Source of the DNA: Enterobacter vonholyi
Lineage (GTDB): Bacteria; Pseudomonadota; Gammaproteobacteria; Enterobacterales; Enterobacteriaceae
Direction: 5' to 3'
Length of the DNA stretch: 64,000 nt
NCBI RefSeq assembly: GCF_008364555.1
Contig: NZ_VTUC01000003.1
Coordinates: 372,001-436,000, forward strand
Below are positions 54,604-63,992 of this stretch, in pieces (the stretch's first letter is position 1; each line of letters begins with the position of its first letter). The notes under the pieces were generated by a model, which did no database searches, was not told where the DNA came from, and worked only from the letters and a program-made list of their open reading frames with translations. The translations under genes were made by a program, and so were the position numbers.

Positions 54604-55245
54604 ATGACTGATAAGTCTCATCAGTGCGTCATTATAGGCATCGCCGGCGCATCGGCTTCAGGTAAAAGTCTAATTGCCAGTACGCTTTATCGCGAACTGC
54701 GTGAACAAGTAGGTGATGAGCATATCGGCGTCATTCCCGAAGACAGCTATTACAAAGATCAATCCCATCTGTCGATGGAAGAGCGCGTTAAAACGAACTA
54801 TGACCACCCAAATGCAATGGATCACAGCTTGCTGTTCCAGCATTTAGAAGCGCTCAAAAGCGGCCAGGCGATTGAACTGCCCGTTTACAGTTACGTAGAA
54901 CACACCCGCACCCAGGAAACCATCCGCATCGAGCCGAAAAAGGTCATTATCCTCGAAGGCATCCTGCTTCTGACCGACGCCCGCCTGCGTGAATCCATGA
55001 ACTTCTCGATTTTCGTTGATACTCCGCTGGATATCTGCCTGATGCGCCGCATCAAGCGTGACGTGAATGAGCGCGGCCGTTCGATGGACTCCGTCATGGC
55101 GCAATACCAGAAAACGGTTCGCCCGATGTTCCTGCAGTTTATTGAGCCATCCAAACAATACGCCGATATCATTGTGCCGCGCGGGGGTAAAAACCGCATT
55201 GCTATAGATATCTTAAAAGCGAAAATCAGCCAGTTTTTTGAATAA
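54604..55245 (+). CDS. udk: Uridine kinase
   Basis: A 213-residue P-loop kinase, same length as E. coli Udk. It phosphorylates uridine and cytidine with GTP or ATP in pyrimidine salvage. Walker A is [11 protein letters not shown]; the substrate site contains [19 protein letters not shown] and YDHPNAMDH; the lid has [13 protein letters not shown]. The gene is followed by dcd and asmA, as in E. coli, and the three may share a transcript. Confidence 0.97.
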   Translation: MTDKSHQCVIIGIAGASASGKSLIASTLYRELREQVGDEHIGVIPEDSYYKDQSHLSMEERVKTNYDHPNAMDHSLLFQHLEALKSGQAIELPVYSYVEHTRTQETIRIEPKKVIILEGILLLTDARLRESMNFSIFVDTPLDICLMRRIKRDVNERGRSMDSVMAQYQKTVRPMFLQFIEPSKQYADIIVPRGGKNRIAIDILKAKISQFFE

Positions 55246-55284
55246 GCCGCGTGAATTGTGTACCGTTCAGAGATAACCTGGTTT

Positions 55285-55312
55285 TACCCTGAGCGCTTAC
55301 CGCCTCAGGGTA
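55285..55312 (+). other. Hairpin upstream of dcd
   Basis: TACCCTGAG and CTCAGGGTA form a perfect 9-bp stem with a 10-nt loop, 12 nt before the dcd ribosome-binding site. There is no T run, so it is not a classic terminator; it may affect mRNA stability or translation of dcd. Confidence 0.5.
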
Positions 55313-55336
55313 CGATGCATGAAAGGAGAAAGTGCC

Positions 55337-55918
55337 ATGCGTCTTTGTGATCGCGATATAGAAGCCTGGCTGGATGAAGGCCGTTTGTCTATTACCCCAC
55401 GTCCACCCATTGAGCGTATCAATGGTGTGACCGTTGATGTACGGTTGGGGAATAAATTCCGCACCTTTAGCGGCCATACCGCACCGTTCATTGACCTCAG
55501 CGGGCCGAAGGACGAAGTCAGCGCTGCGCTCGATCGTGTGATGAGTGACGAAATCGTTATCGACGAGGGCGAAGCTTTTTATCTGCATCCGGGTGAACTG
55601 GCCCTGGCGGTGACGTTTGAATCTGTAACCCTGCCTGCGGACCTGGTCGGCTGGCTTGATGGCCGTTCTTCGCTGGCGAGACTGGGGCTGATGGTTCACG
55701 TGACCGCGCACCGTATCGATCCCGGCTGGTCGGGGCGTATCGTTCTGGAATTCTTCAATGCCGGTAAATTACCGCTGGCGCTGCGTCCGGGAATGATGAT
55801 CGGCGCGTTAAGTTTTGAACCGCTGTCAGGCCCGGCAGATCGTCCTTATAACCGTCGGCAGGACGCAAAATATCGCGACCAGCAGGGCGCGGTTGCCAGC
55901 CGCATTGATAAAGACTGA
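55337..55918 (+). CDS. dcd: dCTP deaminase
   Basis: A 193-residue trimeric deaminase, same length as E. coli Dcd. It converts dCTP to dUTP, the main source of dTTP precursor. It shows [15 protein letters not shown], the active-site [20 protein letters not shown] region and [11 protein letters not shown] at the C-terminus. ATG 55337 has AAAGGAGAA upstream; an ATG six codons earlier overlaps that site and is rejected. Confidence 0.97.
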   Translation: MRLCDRDIEAWLDEGRLSITPRPPIERINGVTVDVRLGNKFRTFSGHTAPFIDLSGPKDEVSAALDRVMSDEIVIDEGEAFYLHPGELALAVTFESVTLPADLVGWLDGRSSLARLGLMVHVTAHRIDPGWSGRIVLEFFNAGKLPLALRPGMMIGALSFEPLSGPADRPYNRRQDAKYRDQQGAVASRIDKD

Positions 55919-55940
55919 TCGTTAGCCCATTGAGGATGCC

Positions 55941-57791
55941 ATGAGAAGAGTTCTGACAACGCTGATGATTTTGCTGGTGGTGCTGGTGGCTGGCCTTTCG
56001 GCGTTGGTTCTGCTGGTTAACCCCAACGATTTCCGCACTTACATGGTGCGGCAGGTCGAGGCACGCAGTGGTTATCAACTGAATCTTGACGGGCCGCTGC
56101 GCTGGCACGTCTGGCCGCAGCTCAGCATTCTCTCTGGCCGCATGTCGCTCACCGCGCCGGGAGCGTCCCAGCCGCTGGTGTCCGCAGACAACATGCGCCT
56201 TGATGTGGCGCTGATCCCGCTCATTTCCCATCAGCTGCAGGTTAAGCAGGTGATGCTGAAAGGCGCGGTGATTCAGCTCACCCCACAAACCGAAGCCGTG
56301 CGTGATGCAAATGCGCCGGTCGCGCCGCGCGAGAATACCCTTCCTGATGAGCCGTCCGATACTGGCTGGTCTTTTGATATCGGCAAGCTGAAAGTTGCCG
56401 ATAGCGTGTTAGTTTTCCAGCATGAACACCAGGAGCAGGTGACCGTTCGCGACATTAACCTACAGATGGAACAGGATGCTCACCACCTTGCGACGGTAGA
56501 GTTTAGCGGACGCGTGAATCGCGATCAGCGTGATTTGACCCTGTCGCTGAATGCGAATGTGAATGCGTCAGACTACCCGCATCAGCTCACGGCTGATATC
56601 CAGCAGCTTAACTGGCAGCTGACGGGGGCAGATCTTCCCGCCCTGGGGATCGCCGGGCAGGGAACGCTGCAGGCCGTATGGCGCGAAGAACAAAAACAGC
56701 TGGAGCTGGATAATCTCAACCTGCAGGCTAATGACAGTAGCCTGAAGGGGCAGGCGAGCGTCACGCTCGAAGAGAAGCCGAAGTGGGTGCTGAATCTGCA
56801 GTTTGACAGGCTCAACCTTGAAAACCTGTTGCCGCCTCTGCCAGCCAGCGCCACGGACAGCGATGCCACGCAGACGGGGCAAAGCCAGGCACCGGTATCA
56901 CGTCCGGTCATCTCGTCTAATCTCGATCAGCCTGACTATAACGCCCTGCGTGGATTCACGGCGGATATTCTGCTGAAAGCCAATAGCCTGCGCTGGCGAG
57001 GCATGGAATTTACCGACGTGAGCAGCCAGATGTTTAACCATAACGGTTTGCTGGTGATCTCCGAACTGAGCGGTAAGATGGGCGCAGGAAACCTCTCGCT
57101 GCCCGGTACGCTGGATGTCCGTAAAGACGTTGCCAGCGCCGAATTCCAGCCGCGTCTCGACAATGTTGAGATAGGCACCATCCTGAAGGCGTTTAACTAC
57201 CCGATATCCCTGACGGGGCAGTTGACGCTCGCGGGTGACTTCTCAGGTTCGCAAATTGATGCCGATGCTTTCCGCCGCGAGTGGCAGGGGCAGGCGCATC
57301 TCGATCTGAAAAATTCCCGTATGGAAGGGCTTAACTTCCAGCAGCTGGTGCAGCAGGCGGTTGAGCGCAGCAGCGATGTAAAAGCCCAGGATAACTACGA
57401 CAGCGCCACCCGCCTCGAGAGCTTCACCGCGGACCTGACGCTGGACAACGGCCAGCTTACTCTCGACGGAATGCAGGGCGACTCTTCACTCTTATCTGTG
57501 ACCGGTGAAGGCAAGCTGGATCTGGTGAAAGAGACGGCGGATACGCGCTTTAACGTTCGGGTACTTTCCGGCTGGCAGGGTGAAAGCAAGCTCATCGACT
57601 TCCTGAAAGAGACGCCGGTCCCGCTGACCGTATACGGCAAATGGCAGGCACTGAATTACAGCCTGCAGGTGGATCAGATCCTGCGCAAGCATCTGCAGGA
57701 TGAAGCGAAACGTCGGCTTAGCGGCTGGGCGGATCGTAATAAAGATTCACAGGACGGCAAGGATGTGAAAAAGCTGCTGGATAAGCTGTGA
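55941..57791 (+). CDS. asmA: Outer-membrane assembly protein AsmA
   Basis: A 616-residue protein (E. coli 617). A single N-terminal membrane helix (about 5-29, TTLMILLVVLVAGLSALVLL) anchors a long periplasmic domain. The conserved start of the AsmA domain, LVNPNDFRTYMVRQVEARSG, and the C-terminal AsmA_2 region (LKNSRMEGLNFQQLVQQAVE) are clear. AsmA-like proteins are thought to form grooves that carry phospholipids across the periplasm. It starts 22 nt after dcd. Confidence 0.96.
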   Translation: MRRVLTTLMILLVVLVAGLSALVLLVNPNDFRTYMVRQVEARSGYQLNLDGPLRWHVWPQLSILSGRMSLTAPGASQPLVSADNMRLDVALIPLISHQLQVKQVMLKGAVIQLTPQTEAVRDANAPVAPRENTLPDEPSDTGWSFDIGKLKVADSVLVFQHEHQEQVTVRDINLQMEQDAHHLATVEFSGRVNRDQRDLTLSLNANVNASDYPHQLTADIQQLNWQLTGADLPALGIAGQGTLQAVWREEQKQLELDNLNLQANDSSLKGQASVTLEEKPKWVLNLQFDRLNLENLLPPLPASATDSDATQTGQSQAPVSRPVISSNLDQPDYNALRGFTADILLKANSLRWRGMEFTDVSSQMFNHNGLLVISELSGKMGAGNLSLPGTLDVRKDVASAEFQPRLDNVEIGTILKAFNYPISLTGQLTLAGDFSGSQIDADAFRREWQGQAHLDLKNSRMEGLNFQQLVQQAVERSSDVKAQDNYDSATRLESFTADLTLDNGQLTLDGMQGDSSLLSVTGEGKLDLVKETADTRFNVRVLSGWQGESKLIDFLKETPVPLTVYGKWQALNYSLQVDQILRKHLQDEAKRRLSGWADRNKDSQDGKDVKKLLDKL

Positions 57792-57825
57792 TGTCCGTTG
57801 TGCCTCGCCTTACCCGGAGGCCAGT

Positions 57826-57871
57826 GCGGCCTGATGCCCTCACCCCGACCCTCTCCCACGGGAGAGGGAGC
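57826..57871. repeat. Palindromic interspersed element (copy 3)
   Basis: GCGGCCTGATGCCCTCACCC, then CGACCCTCTCCCACGGGAGA, then GGGAG. It matches the copy at 12578-12622 almost base for base and, like it, lies right before a terminator. Confidence 0.8.
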
Positions 57872-57878
57872 AAATACT

Positions 57879-57908
57879 AAAACGGCAACCGGGTTGCCGT
57901 TTTTTTTT
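57879..57908. terminator. Bidirectional terminator between asmA and yegH
   Basis: AACGGCAACC (57881-57890) pairs with GGTTGCCGTT (57892-57901), flanked by AA and followed by a run of T. It serves both converging genes. Confidence 0.9.
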
Positions 57909-57910
57909 AC

Positions 57911-59494
57911 CTAAACCTCAAAATCCAGTTCTTCTTCATCCCGCAGCGGAATGAGCTGAACCTTCTGCACGCGATGGTTTTCAATCTGCAGCGTTTTGAG
58001 CAGATAGTCTCCCACCTGAACCTCTTCTCCCGGCTGCGGGATACGCTGCAAGTACTCCATCAGCAGGCCGGCAATGGTGTGATATTCTCGTTTTTCATCC
58101 AGCGGCAGCGGCACGTATTGCACCAGGTCTTCCAGCGGCATGTGGCCGTTAGCCGTCCAGGAGCCGTCTGCGTTTTTCTGAATGTCGTGGCGCGCGTCAA
58201 TCTCATCCACCTCGTTAGGCAGATTACCGGCGATCGTTTCCATCACGTCGCTGAGCGTGACCAGCCCTTCCACTGAACCAAACTCATCTACTACAAAGGC
58301 AAAGTGCGTGCGCGCGTTACGGAATTGCTCCAGGGCGGAAAGTAGCGGTAGCCCTTCCGGGAATACCAGCGGCTGGCGGACCAGGACGCGGAGATTGAGC
58401 GGCTCACCGTGAAGCTGCTGCTGGAGCAGGTCAATAACGTGCACCACGCCCAGCAGCTCATCTTCTTCTTCACCGCCGGTCACCACCACGCGGGTGTGCT
58501 GGTTTTTATCCAGCAGTGCGCGAACGTGCGCTTCCGGGGCCGTCAGGTCGATATGTTCAATGTCATGTCGCGATGTCATGATGCTGCTAACCGTCCGCTG
58601 ATTGAGATTGAGCACCCGCTCAATCATCAGCCGTTCCTGCGGGTTAAAGATCTGCCCGTCGCTGTGATCGGCCAGCATGGCGGAGGATTCGGCGTCAAGC
58701 TCGGCATCCTCTTTCTTACCGCTTAACAGGCGCATAACCGTGTCGGCCGTGCGCTGACGCAGGGTCTGATTCGCGGAAAGGAAGCGGCGGCGGTTAAATA
58801 TCGCCAGCTGGTTAAGCGCTTCAATCATGACGGAGAATCCGATGGCGGCATACAGGTAGCCTTTCGGAATATGGAAGCCAAAGCCGTCGGCCACCAGGCT
58901 AAAGCCAATCATCAGCAGGAAGCTCAGACAGAGGATCACGATGGTCGGGTGACTGTTCACGAAGCGGGTCAGCGCCTTGCTGGCCATTACCATCAGCGTG
59001 ATGGCAATAATGACTGCGGCCATCATCACCGCAAGGTGGTCCACCATCCCGACGGCGGTGATCACCGAGTCAAGGGAGAAGACCGCATCCAGCACCACGA
59101 TTTGCGCCACCACCGGCCAGAATTTCGCCCCGCGGCGCTGGGTCGGGTTCTCGCTGTCTTTGCCCTCCAGCCTCTCGTTGAGCTCCACGGTGGCTTTAAA
59201 CAGCAGGAACAACCCGCCGAAGAGCATGATCAGATCGCGGGCGCTAAAGCTCAGACCGTGAATGGAGAACAGAGGCTGAGTGAGCGTCACCAGCCAGGAG
59301 ATAGAGGCCAGCAGCAGTAGCCGCATCACCATAGCCAGCAGCAGACCCGTTACGCGCGCGCGGTCGCGCTGGGAAGGAGGCAGTTTTTCAGCGAGGATGG
59401 CGATAAAGACCAGATTATCAATCCCGAGCACCAGCTCGATGACGACCAGCGTAACCAGCCCGGCCCAGATTGAGGGATCGGCAATCCATTCCAT
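57911..59494 (-). CDS. yegH: TerC-domain / CBS-domain / CorC-HlyC inner-membrane protein YegH
   Basis: A 527-residue protein, same length as E. coli YegH. Seven membrane segments form a TerC domain (1-240; [18 protein letters not shown] and [20 protein letters not shown] with the metal-type Asp residues). A CBS pair (about 300-430; [14 protein letters not shown] and [20 protein letters not shown]) and a CorC_HlyC domain (about 440-520) follow. The family is linked to metal (Mn) or tellurite handling, but the function of YegH is not settled. It is divergent from wza. Confidence 0.93.
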   Translation of the reverse strand: MEWIADPSIWAGLVTLVVIELVLGIDNLVFIAILAEKLPPSQRDRARVTGLLLAMVMRLLLLASISWLVTLTQPLFSIHGLSFSARDLIMLFGGLFLLFKATVELNERLEGKDSENPTQRRGAKFWPVVAQIVVLDAVFSLDSVITAVGMVDHLAVMMAAVIIAITLMVMASKALTRFVNSHPTIVILCLSFLLMIGFSLVADGFGFHIPKGYLYAAIGFSVMIEALNQLAIFNRRRFLSANQTLRQRTADTVMRLLSGKKEDAELDAESSAMLADHSDGQIFNPQERLMIERVLNLNQRTVSSIMTSRHDIEHIDLTAPEAHVRALLDKNQHTRVVVTGGEEEDELLGVVHVIDLLQQQLHGEPLNLRVLVRQPLVFPEGLPLLSALEQFRNARTHFAFVVDEFGSVEGLVTLSDVMETIAGNLPNEVDEIDARHDIQKNADGSWTANGHMPLEDLVQYVPLPLDEKREYHTIAGLLMEYLQRIPQPGEEVQVGDYLLKTLQIENHRVQKVQLIPLRDEEELDFEV

Positions 59495-59605
59495 AGTAAT
59501 AGCAATACCTTCTGTAATATGACAAATGTCACACTTCGATCATGGATAAAGCTGGGGGAAATTGCAATGCCGGGCTGAGATTTCTCTTAATACGACGGGT
59601 AAAAA

Positions 59606-59619
59606 AGAGAGCATTCTCA
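59606..59619 (+). promoter_or_regulatory. RcsAB-box-like sequence upstream of wza
   Basis: AGAGAGCATTCTCA fits 10 of 14 positions of the RcsAB consensus TRVGAAWAWTSYGR. It lies 568 bp before wza in the region where E. coli has its RcsAB box, in keeping with Rcs control of colanic acid. Confidence 0.5.
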
Positions 59620-59970
59620 ATAATCTGTAAATAAGCGAAATACGTATATTTAATTACAGGGAAAGCATTTTAGGATATATCGCAGGCGATGATTTTTACT
59701 TTCATTTTGTCAATATAAAGAAAATCCTAAAAGGTCAAAAATTTGCTCTTAATATTAATCTTAAAAACCGATATTAGGACAGTTGTCTCCTTGCCTGCTA
59801 TTAGGTTAGCTGCAACAATTCTCCCAGCATCAAATGTTAAATCTCGGTGTTGCTATTAATGTTCGGTCTTCAGGGATGGTTATTCATTATTCGTCGGGTT
59901 TCTCAAGCGACTGATATATTTCCAGAAGACCTTGCTCAAGAGGGTGTCTATCCATAACACATTGTTTAGT

Positions 59971-60008
59971 CAGTGGATTGGTAACTGAAAGCCAAGGGCG
60001 GTAGCGTG
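59971..60008 (+). promoter_or_regulatory. JUMPstart sequence with ops element (RfaH)
   Basis: The stretch begins CAGTGGATTGGTAACTG and ends with GGCGGTAGCGT (59997-60007), an exact ops core. The ops pauses RNA polymerase and recruits the antiterminator RfaH, which allows transcription of the long polysaccharide operon. Placement 180 bp before wza is typical. Confidence 0.92.
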
Positions 60009-60186
60009 CCTGAAAGCGTGTGAATCAGCCTCGATTATTCTGTCAAGAGCCAATGGATGAATAAGCTTTTTTTAGGACTGATGCCAGTTATATTTCTATT
60101 TGATTAACTGCATGCTGAAACCCAATACGACTCGAGCTTATTTAAATTGCACAGGATAATTACTCTGCCAAAGTGATAAATAATCA

Positions 60187-61326
60187 ATGATGAAATCCAA
60201 AATGAAATTGATGCCATTATTGGTGTCTGTGACCTTGATGAGTGGTTGCACGGTCTTTCCCGGCAGCAATATGTCAACAATGGGTAAGGATGTGATCAAG
60301 CAACAGGATGCCGATTTTGATCTCGACAAAATGGTGAATGTTTATCCACTTACGCCTCGTCTGGTCGAACAATTACGTCCACGTCCGAATGTTGCCCAGC
60401 CGAATATGTCGCTGGACCAGGAAATTGCGTCCTACCAGTATCGCGTGGGGCCGGGTGACGTGATCAACGTGACCGTCTGGGACCACCCTGAACTGACCAC
60501 GCCTGCGGGCCAGTACCGCAGCTCAAGCGACACCGGTAACTGGGTGCAGTCAGATGGCACCATGTTCTATCCCTACATTGGTAAAGTCCATGTTGCGGGG
60601 AAAACGCTTGCCGAGATCCGTAGTGATATTACCGGCCGCTTAGCGCAGTACATCGCCGATCCGCAGGTGGACGTTAATATCGCCGCATTCCGCTCGCAAA
60701 AAGCCTATATCTCGGGCCAGGTGAACAAATCCGGCCAGCAGGCCATCACCAACGTTCCTCTGACCGTACTGGATGCCATCAACGCCGCGGGCGGGTTAAC
60801 CGACGGCGCCGACTGGCGCAACGTCGTGCTCACCCACAACGGGAAGGAGCAGCGCATTTCGCTACAGGCGCTGATGCAAAACGGCGATCTGACCCAGAAC
60901 CGCCTGCTTTATCCGGGCGACATTCTCTACGTGCCGCGCAATGACGATCTGAAAGTCTTCGTGATGGGTGAAGTGAAGAAACAGAGCACCCTCAAGATGG
61001 ACTTCAGCGGTATGACGCTGACCGAAGCGCTGGGCAATGCTGAGGGTATCGATCTGACGACCTCTAACGCGACCGGTATCTTCGTGATCCGTCCGCTGAA
61101 AGGTGAGGGCAGCGCGAAAGGCAAGATCGCCAACATCTACCAGCTGGATATGTCCGATGCGACCTCTCTGGTGATGGCGACGGAGTTCCGTCTCCAGCCA
61201 TACGATGTGGTGTATGTCACCACCGCGCCGGTTGCCCGCTGGAACCGTCTGATCAACCAGTTGCTGCCAACCATCAGTGGCGTTCGCTACATGACGGATA
61301 CGGCGCGCGACATTCATACCTGGTAA
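60187..61326 (+). CDS. wza: Outer-membrane polysaccharide export lipoprotein Wza
   Basis: A 379-residue protein, same length as E. coli Wza. The lipoprotein signal [16 protein letters not shown] places acylated Cys21 at the mature N-terminus. A poly_export domain ([20 protein letters not shown]) and SLBB repeats ([20 protein letters not shown] and [14 protein letters not shown]) follow, and the amphipathic C-terminal helix ([15 protein letters not shown]) forms the outer-membrane alpha-barrel in the octamer. It is the exit channel for colanic acid or a similar capsule. Two ATGs (60187, 60190) are possible. wzb follows 6 nt after the stop. Confidence 0.97.
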   Translation: MMKSKMKLMPLLVSVTLMSGCTVFPGSNMSTMGKDVIKQQDADFDLDKMVNVYPLTPRLVEQLRPRPNVAQPNMSLDQEIASYQYRVGPGDVINVTVWDHPELTTPAGQYRSSSDTGNWVQSDGTMFYPYIGKVHVAGKTLAEIRSDITGRLAQYIADPQVDVNIAAFRSQKAYISGQVNKSGQQAITNVPLTVLDAINAAGGLTDGADWRNVVLTHNGKEQRISLQALMQNGDLTQNRLLYPGDILYVPRNDDLKVFVMGEVKKQSTLKMDFSGMTLTEALGNAEGIDLTTSNATGIFVIRPLKGEGSAKGKIANIYQLDMSDATSLVMATEFRLQPYDVVYVTTAPVARWNRLINQLLPTISGVRYMTDTARDIHTW

Positions 61327-61332
61327 TCCGCG

Positions 61333-61776
61333 ATGTTTAACAAAATTCTGGTGGTATGCGTGGGGAACATTTGCCGTTCCCCTACGGCTGAACGGTTGTT
61401 GAAACACTACCAGCCCGAACTAACCGTTGATTCGGCAGGGCTGGGTGCACTGGTCGGTAAAGGTGCCGATGAGCGCGCAACGAGCGTAGCGCGGGATCAT
61501 CACCTCTCTCTTGACGGTCACGTGGCCCGCCAGGTCACTGGCCGCATGTGCCGGGAGTATGACCTGATCCTGACGATGGAAAAACGCCATATTCATGCGC
61601 TGTGCGATATCGCTCCGGAGATGCGCGGCAAGGTGATGCTGTTTGGTCACTGGGACAATGAACGTGAAATCCCCGATCCGTATCGCAAAAGCCATGAGGC
61701 CTTTGAGGCGGTTTACACCTTACTTGACCAGTCTGCCCAACAGTGGGCGCAGGCACTGAAAGTTCAGCAGGGATAA
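61333..61776 (+). CDS. wzb: Low-molecular-weight protein-tyrosine phosphatase Wzb
   Basis: A 147-residue cytoplasmic phosphatase. The CX5R loop VVCVGNICRSPTAERL has nucleophile Cys9 and Arg15; the general acid Asp lies in EIPDPYRKSHEAF. It dephosphorylates the tyrosine cluster of the kinase Wzc, whose gene starts 2 nt after its stop, and cycling of Wzc phosphorylation is needed for capsule assembly. Confidence 0.97.
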   Translation: MFNKILVVCVGNICRSPTAERLLKHYQPELTVDSAGLGALVGKGADERATSVARDHHLSLDGHVARQVTGRMCREYDLILTMEKRHIHALCDIAPEMRGKVMLFGHWDNEREIPDPYRKSHEAFEAVYTLLDQSAQQWAQALKVQQG

Positions 61777-61778
61777 CA

Positions 61779-63941
61779 ATGACAGAAAAAACAAGACCTT
61801 CTGCCGCCCCGACTTCGGGCAGTGATGAAATTGATATTGGGCGCCTGGTCGGCACTGTTGTAGAGGCAAAGTGGTGGGTGCTTGGCATTACCGCCGTATT
61901 CGCCGCGGCGGCCGTCGTTTATACGCTGTTCGCCACCCCTATCTACAGCGCCGACGCGCTGGTGCAGATCGAGCAGAATACCGGCAACTCGCTGGTGCAG
62001 GATATCGGCTCCGCGCTGGCGAACAAGCCGCCGGCATCCGACGCTGAAATTCAGCTCATCCAGTCACGTCTGGTGCTGGGTAAAACGGTTCACGATCTCG
62101 GGCTCGATATCTCCGTCACCAAAAATACCTTCCCAGTCTTTGGTGCCGGCTGGGACCGTCTGATGGGGCGAAGCAATGACACGGTGAAAGTCACTGACTT
62201 TGTGCTGCCGAAAGGGGCTGCCGATCAGACGTTTACCCTGACGGTTCTTGGCCCGAAACAGTATCAGCTAACCAGCGACGCAGGTTTTAGCGCCCGCGGT
62301 GAAGTGGGGCAGATGCTGACCAAAGACGGCGTCAGCATGATGGTCAGCGCGATTAACGCCCAGGAGGGCGGTGAATTCACCGTCACCAAATTCTCCACGC
62401 TGGGGATGATCAACAATCTGCAAAACAACCTGACCGTCACCGAAAACGGTAAGGACACCGGCGTGCTGAGCATGACCTTTACCGGTGAAGATAAGGATCA
62501 AATCCGCGACATCCTGAACAGCATTACCCGCAACTACCTTGAGCAGAACGTCGAGCGTAAGTCGGCGGAAGCGGCGAAAAGCCTGGCGTTCCTGTCAAAA
62601 CAGCTTCCGGAAGTGCGCGCCCATCTGGATGAAGCCGAGAACAAGCTGAACGCTTATCGTCAGGATAAAGACTCCGTTGACCTGCCGCTGGAGGCAAAAT
62701 CGGTCCTTGATTCGATGGTCAACATTGATGCGCAGCTCAACGAGCTGACCTTCAAAGAGGCGGAAATTTCCAAGCTTTATACCAAACGCCACCCGGCCTA
62801 CCGCACGCTGCTGGAGAAACGCCGTACGCTGGAAGAGGAGAAGGCGAAGCTCAATGACCGCGTGACCGCGATGCCGAAAACGCAGCAGGAGATCGTGCGT
62901 CTGACCCGCGACGTGGAGTCCGGACAGCAGGTTTACATGCAGCTGCTGAACAAGCAGCAGGAGCTGAAAATCACCGAAGCCAGTACCGTCGGTGACGTGC
63001 GTATTGTCGACCCGGCGATTACCCAGCCAGGGGTGCTGAAGCCGAAGAAAGCGCTGATTATTCTCGGCAGCATTATTCTCGGCCTGATGCTCTCCATCGT
63101 CGGTGTACTGCTGCGTTCGTTGTTCAACCGCGGAATCGAAAGCCCGCAGGTGCTGGAAGAGAGCGGTATCAACGTCTATGCCAGCATTCCGCTGTCTGAG
63201 TGGCAAAAATCCCGTGACAGCGTGAAAACCATCAAGGGCGTTAAGCGTTACAAACAGAGCCAGCTTCTGGCGGTGGGTAACCCAACCGACCTCGCTATCG
63301 AAGCGATCCGCAGCCTGCGCACCAGCCTGCACTTCGCGATGATGCAGGCCAAAAACAACGTCCTGATGTTAACCGGCGTTAGCCCGTCAATCGGTAAAAC
63401 CTTCGTCTGCGCCAACCTGGCGGCCGTTGTCAGCCAGACCAACAAGCGTGTGCTGCTGATCGACTGCGATATGCGTAAGGGCTACACCCACGAGCTGCTG
63501 GGTACCAACAACGTTAACGGTCTGTCGGAAATCCTGCTCGGTAAAGGTGACATCAGCCAGAGCGCGAAACCTACAACGGTGCCGAAATTCGATCTGATCC
63601 CACGCGGTCAGGTGCCGCCTAACCCGTCCGAACTGCTGATGAGCGAACGCTTCACCGAACTGGTGGAGTGGGCGAGCAAAAACTACGACCTGGTGCTGAT
63701 CGATACGCCGCCAATTCTGGCCGTGACCGACGCAGCCGTTGTTGGCCGCCATGCGGGCACCACGCTGATGGTAGCGCGTTACGCGGTGAACACCCTGAAA
63801 GAGGTGGAAACCAGCCTGAGTCGCTTCGAGCAGAACGGGATTGAGGTGAAAGGGGTGATCCTGAACTCCATCTTCCGCCGCGCGACCGGGTACCAGGATT
63901 ACGGGTATTACGAGTACGAATATAAGTCTGACAGCAAATAA
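61779..63941 (+). CDS. wzc: Tyrosine autokinase / polysaccharide co-polymerase Wzc
   Basis: A 720-residue BY-kinase, same length as E. coli Wzc. A first membrane helix (about 32-52), a long periplasmic Wzz/GNVR domain with coiled coil, and a second helix (about 427-447) lead to the cytoplasmic kinase: Walker A GVSPSIGKTFVCANLA, Walker A' LLIDCDMRKGYTHELLG with the regulatory Tyr569, and Walker B YDLVLIDTPP. The C-terminal tail has six tyrosines (705, 708, 710, 711, 713, 715). ATG 61779 is preferred to one 12 codons upstream inside wzb. Confidence 0.97.
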   Translation: MTEKTRPSAAPTSGSDEIDIGRLVGTVVEAKWWVLGITAVFAAAAVVYTLFATPIYSADALVQIEQNTGNSLVQDIGSALANKPPASDAEIQLIQSRLVLGKTVHDLGLDISVTKNTFPVFGAGWDRLMGRSNDTVKVTDFVLPKGAADQTFTLTVLGPKQYQLTSDAGFSARGEVGQMLTKDGVSMMVSAINAQEGGEFTVTKFSTLGMINNLQNNLTVTENGKDTGVLSMTFTGEDKDQIRDILNSITRNYLEQNVERKSAEAAKSLAFLSKQLPEVRAHLDEAENKLNAYRQDKDSVDLPLEAKSVLDSMVNIDAQLNELTFKEAEISKLYTKRHPAYRTLLEKRRTLEEEKAKLNDRVTAMPKTQQEIVRLTRDVESGQQVYMQLLNKQQELKITEASTVGDVRIVDPAITQPGVLKPKKALIILGSIILGLMLSIVGVLLRSLFNRGIESPQVLEESGINVYASIPLSEWQKSRDSVKTIKGVKRYKQSQLLAVGNPTDLAIEAIRSLRTSLHFAMMQAKNNVLMLTGVSPSIGKTFVCANLAAVVSQTNKRVLLIDCDMRKGYTHELLGTNNVNGLSEILLGKGDISQSAKPTTVPKFDLIPRGQVPPNPSELLMSERFTELVEWASKNYDLVLIDTPPILAVTDAAVVGRHAGTTLMVARYAVNTLKEVETSLSRFEQNGIEVKGVILNSIFRRATGYQDYGYYEYEYKSDSK

Positions 63942-63945
63942 CAAT

Positions 63946-63992
63946 CCCCCTCACCCTAACCCTCTCCCGAGGGGAGAGGGGCGGGGTGAGGG
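63946..63992. repeat. Palindromic interspersed element (copy 4) after wzc
   Basis: CCCCTCACCCTAACCCTCTC, then CCGAGGGGAGAGGGGCGGGG, then TGAGGG. Here the two arms are nearly complete inverses (CCCTCACCC with GGGTGAGGG), showing the full symmetric form of the element. It lies inside the capsule operon, between wzc and the next gene. Confidence 0.75.

Larger units (their letters stand above)
59495..60186. other. Long regulatory region between yegH and wza
   Basis: This 692-bp gap is AT-rich, with no convincing coding frame. It holds an RcsAB-box-like sequence (59606-59619) and a JUMPstart element (59971-60008), so transcription of the capsule operon starts well before wza. Confidence 0.75.
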
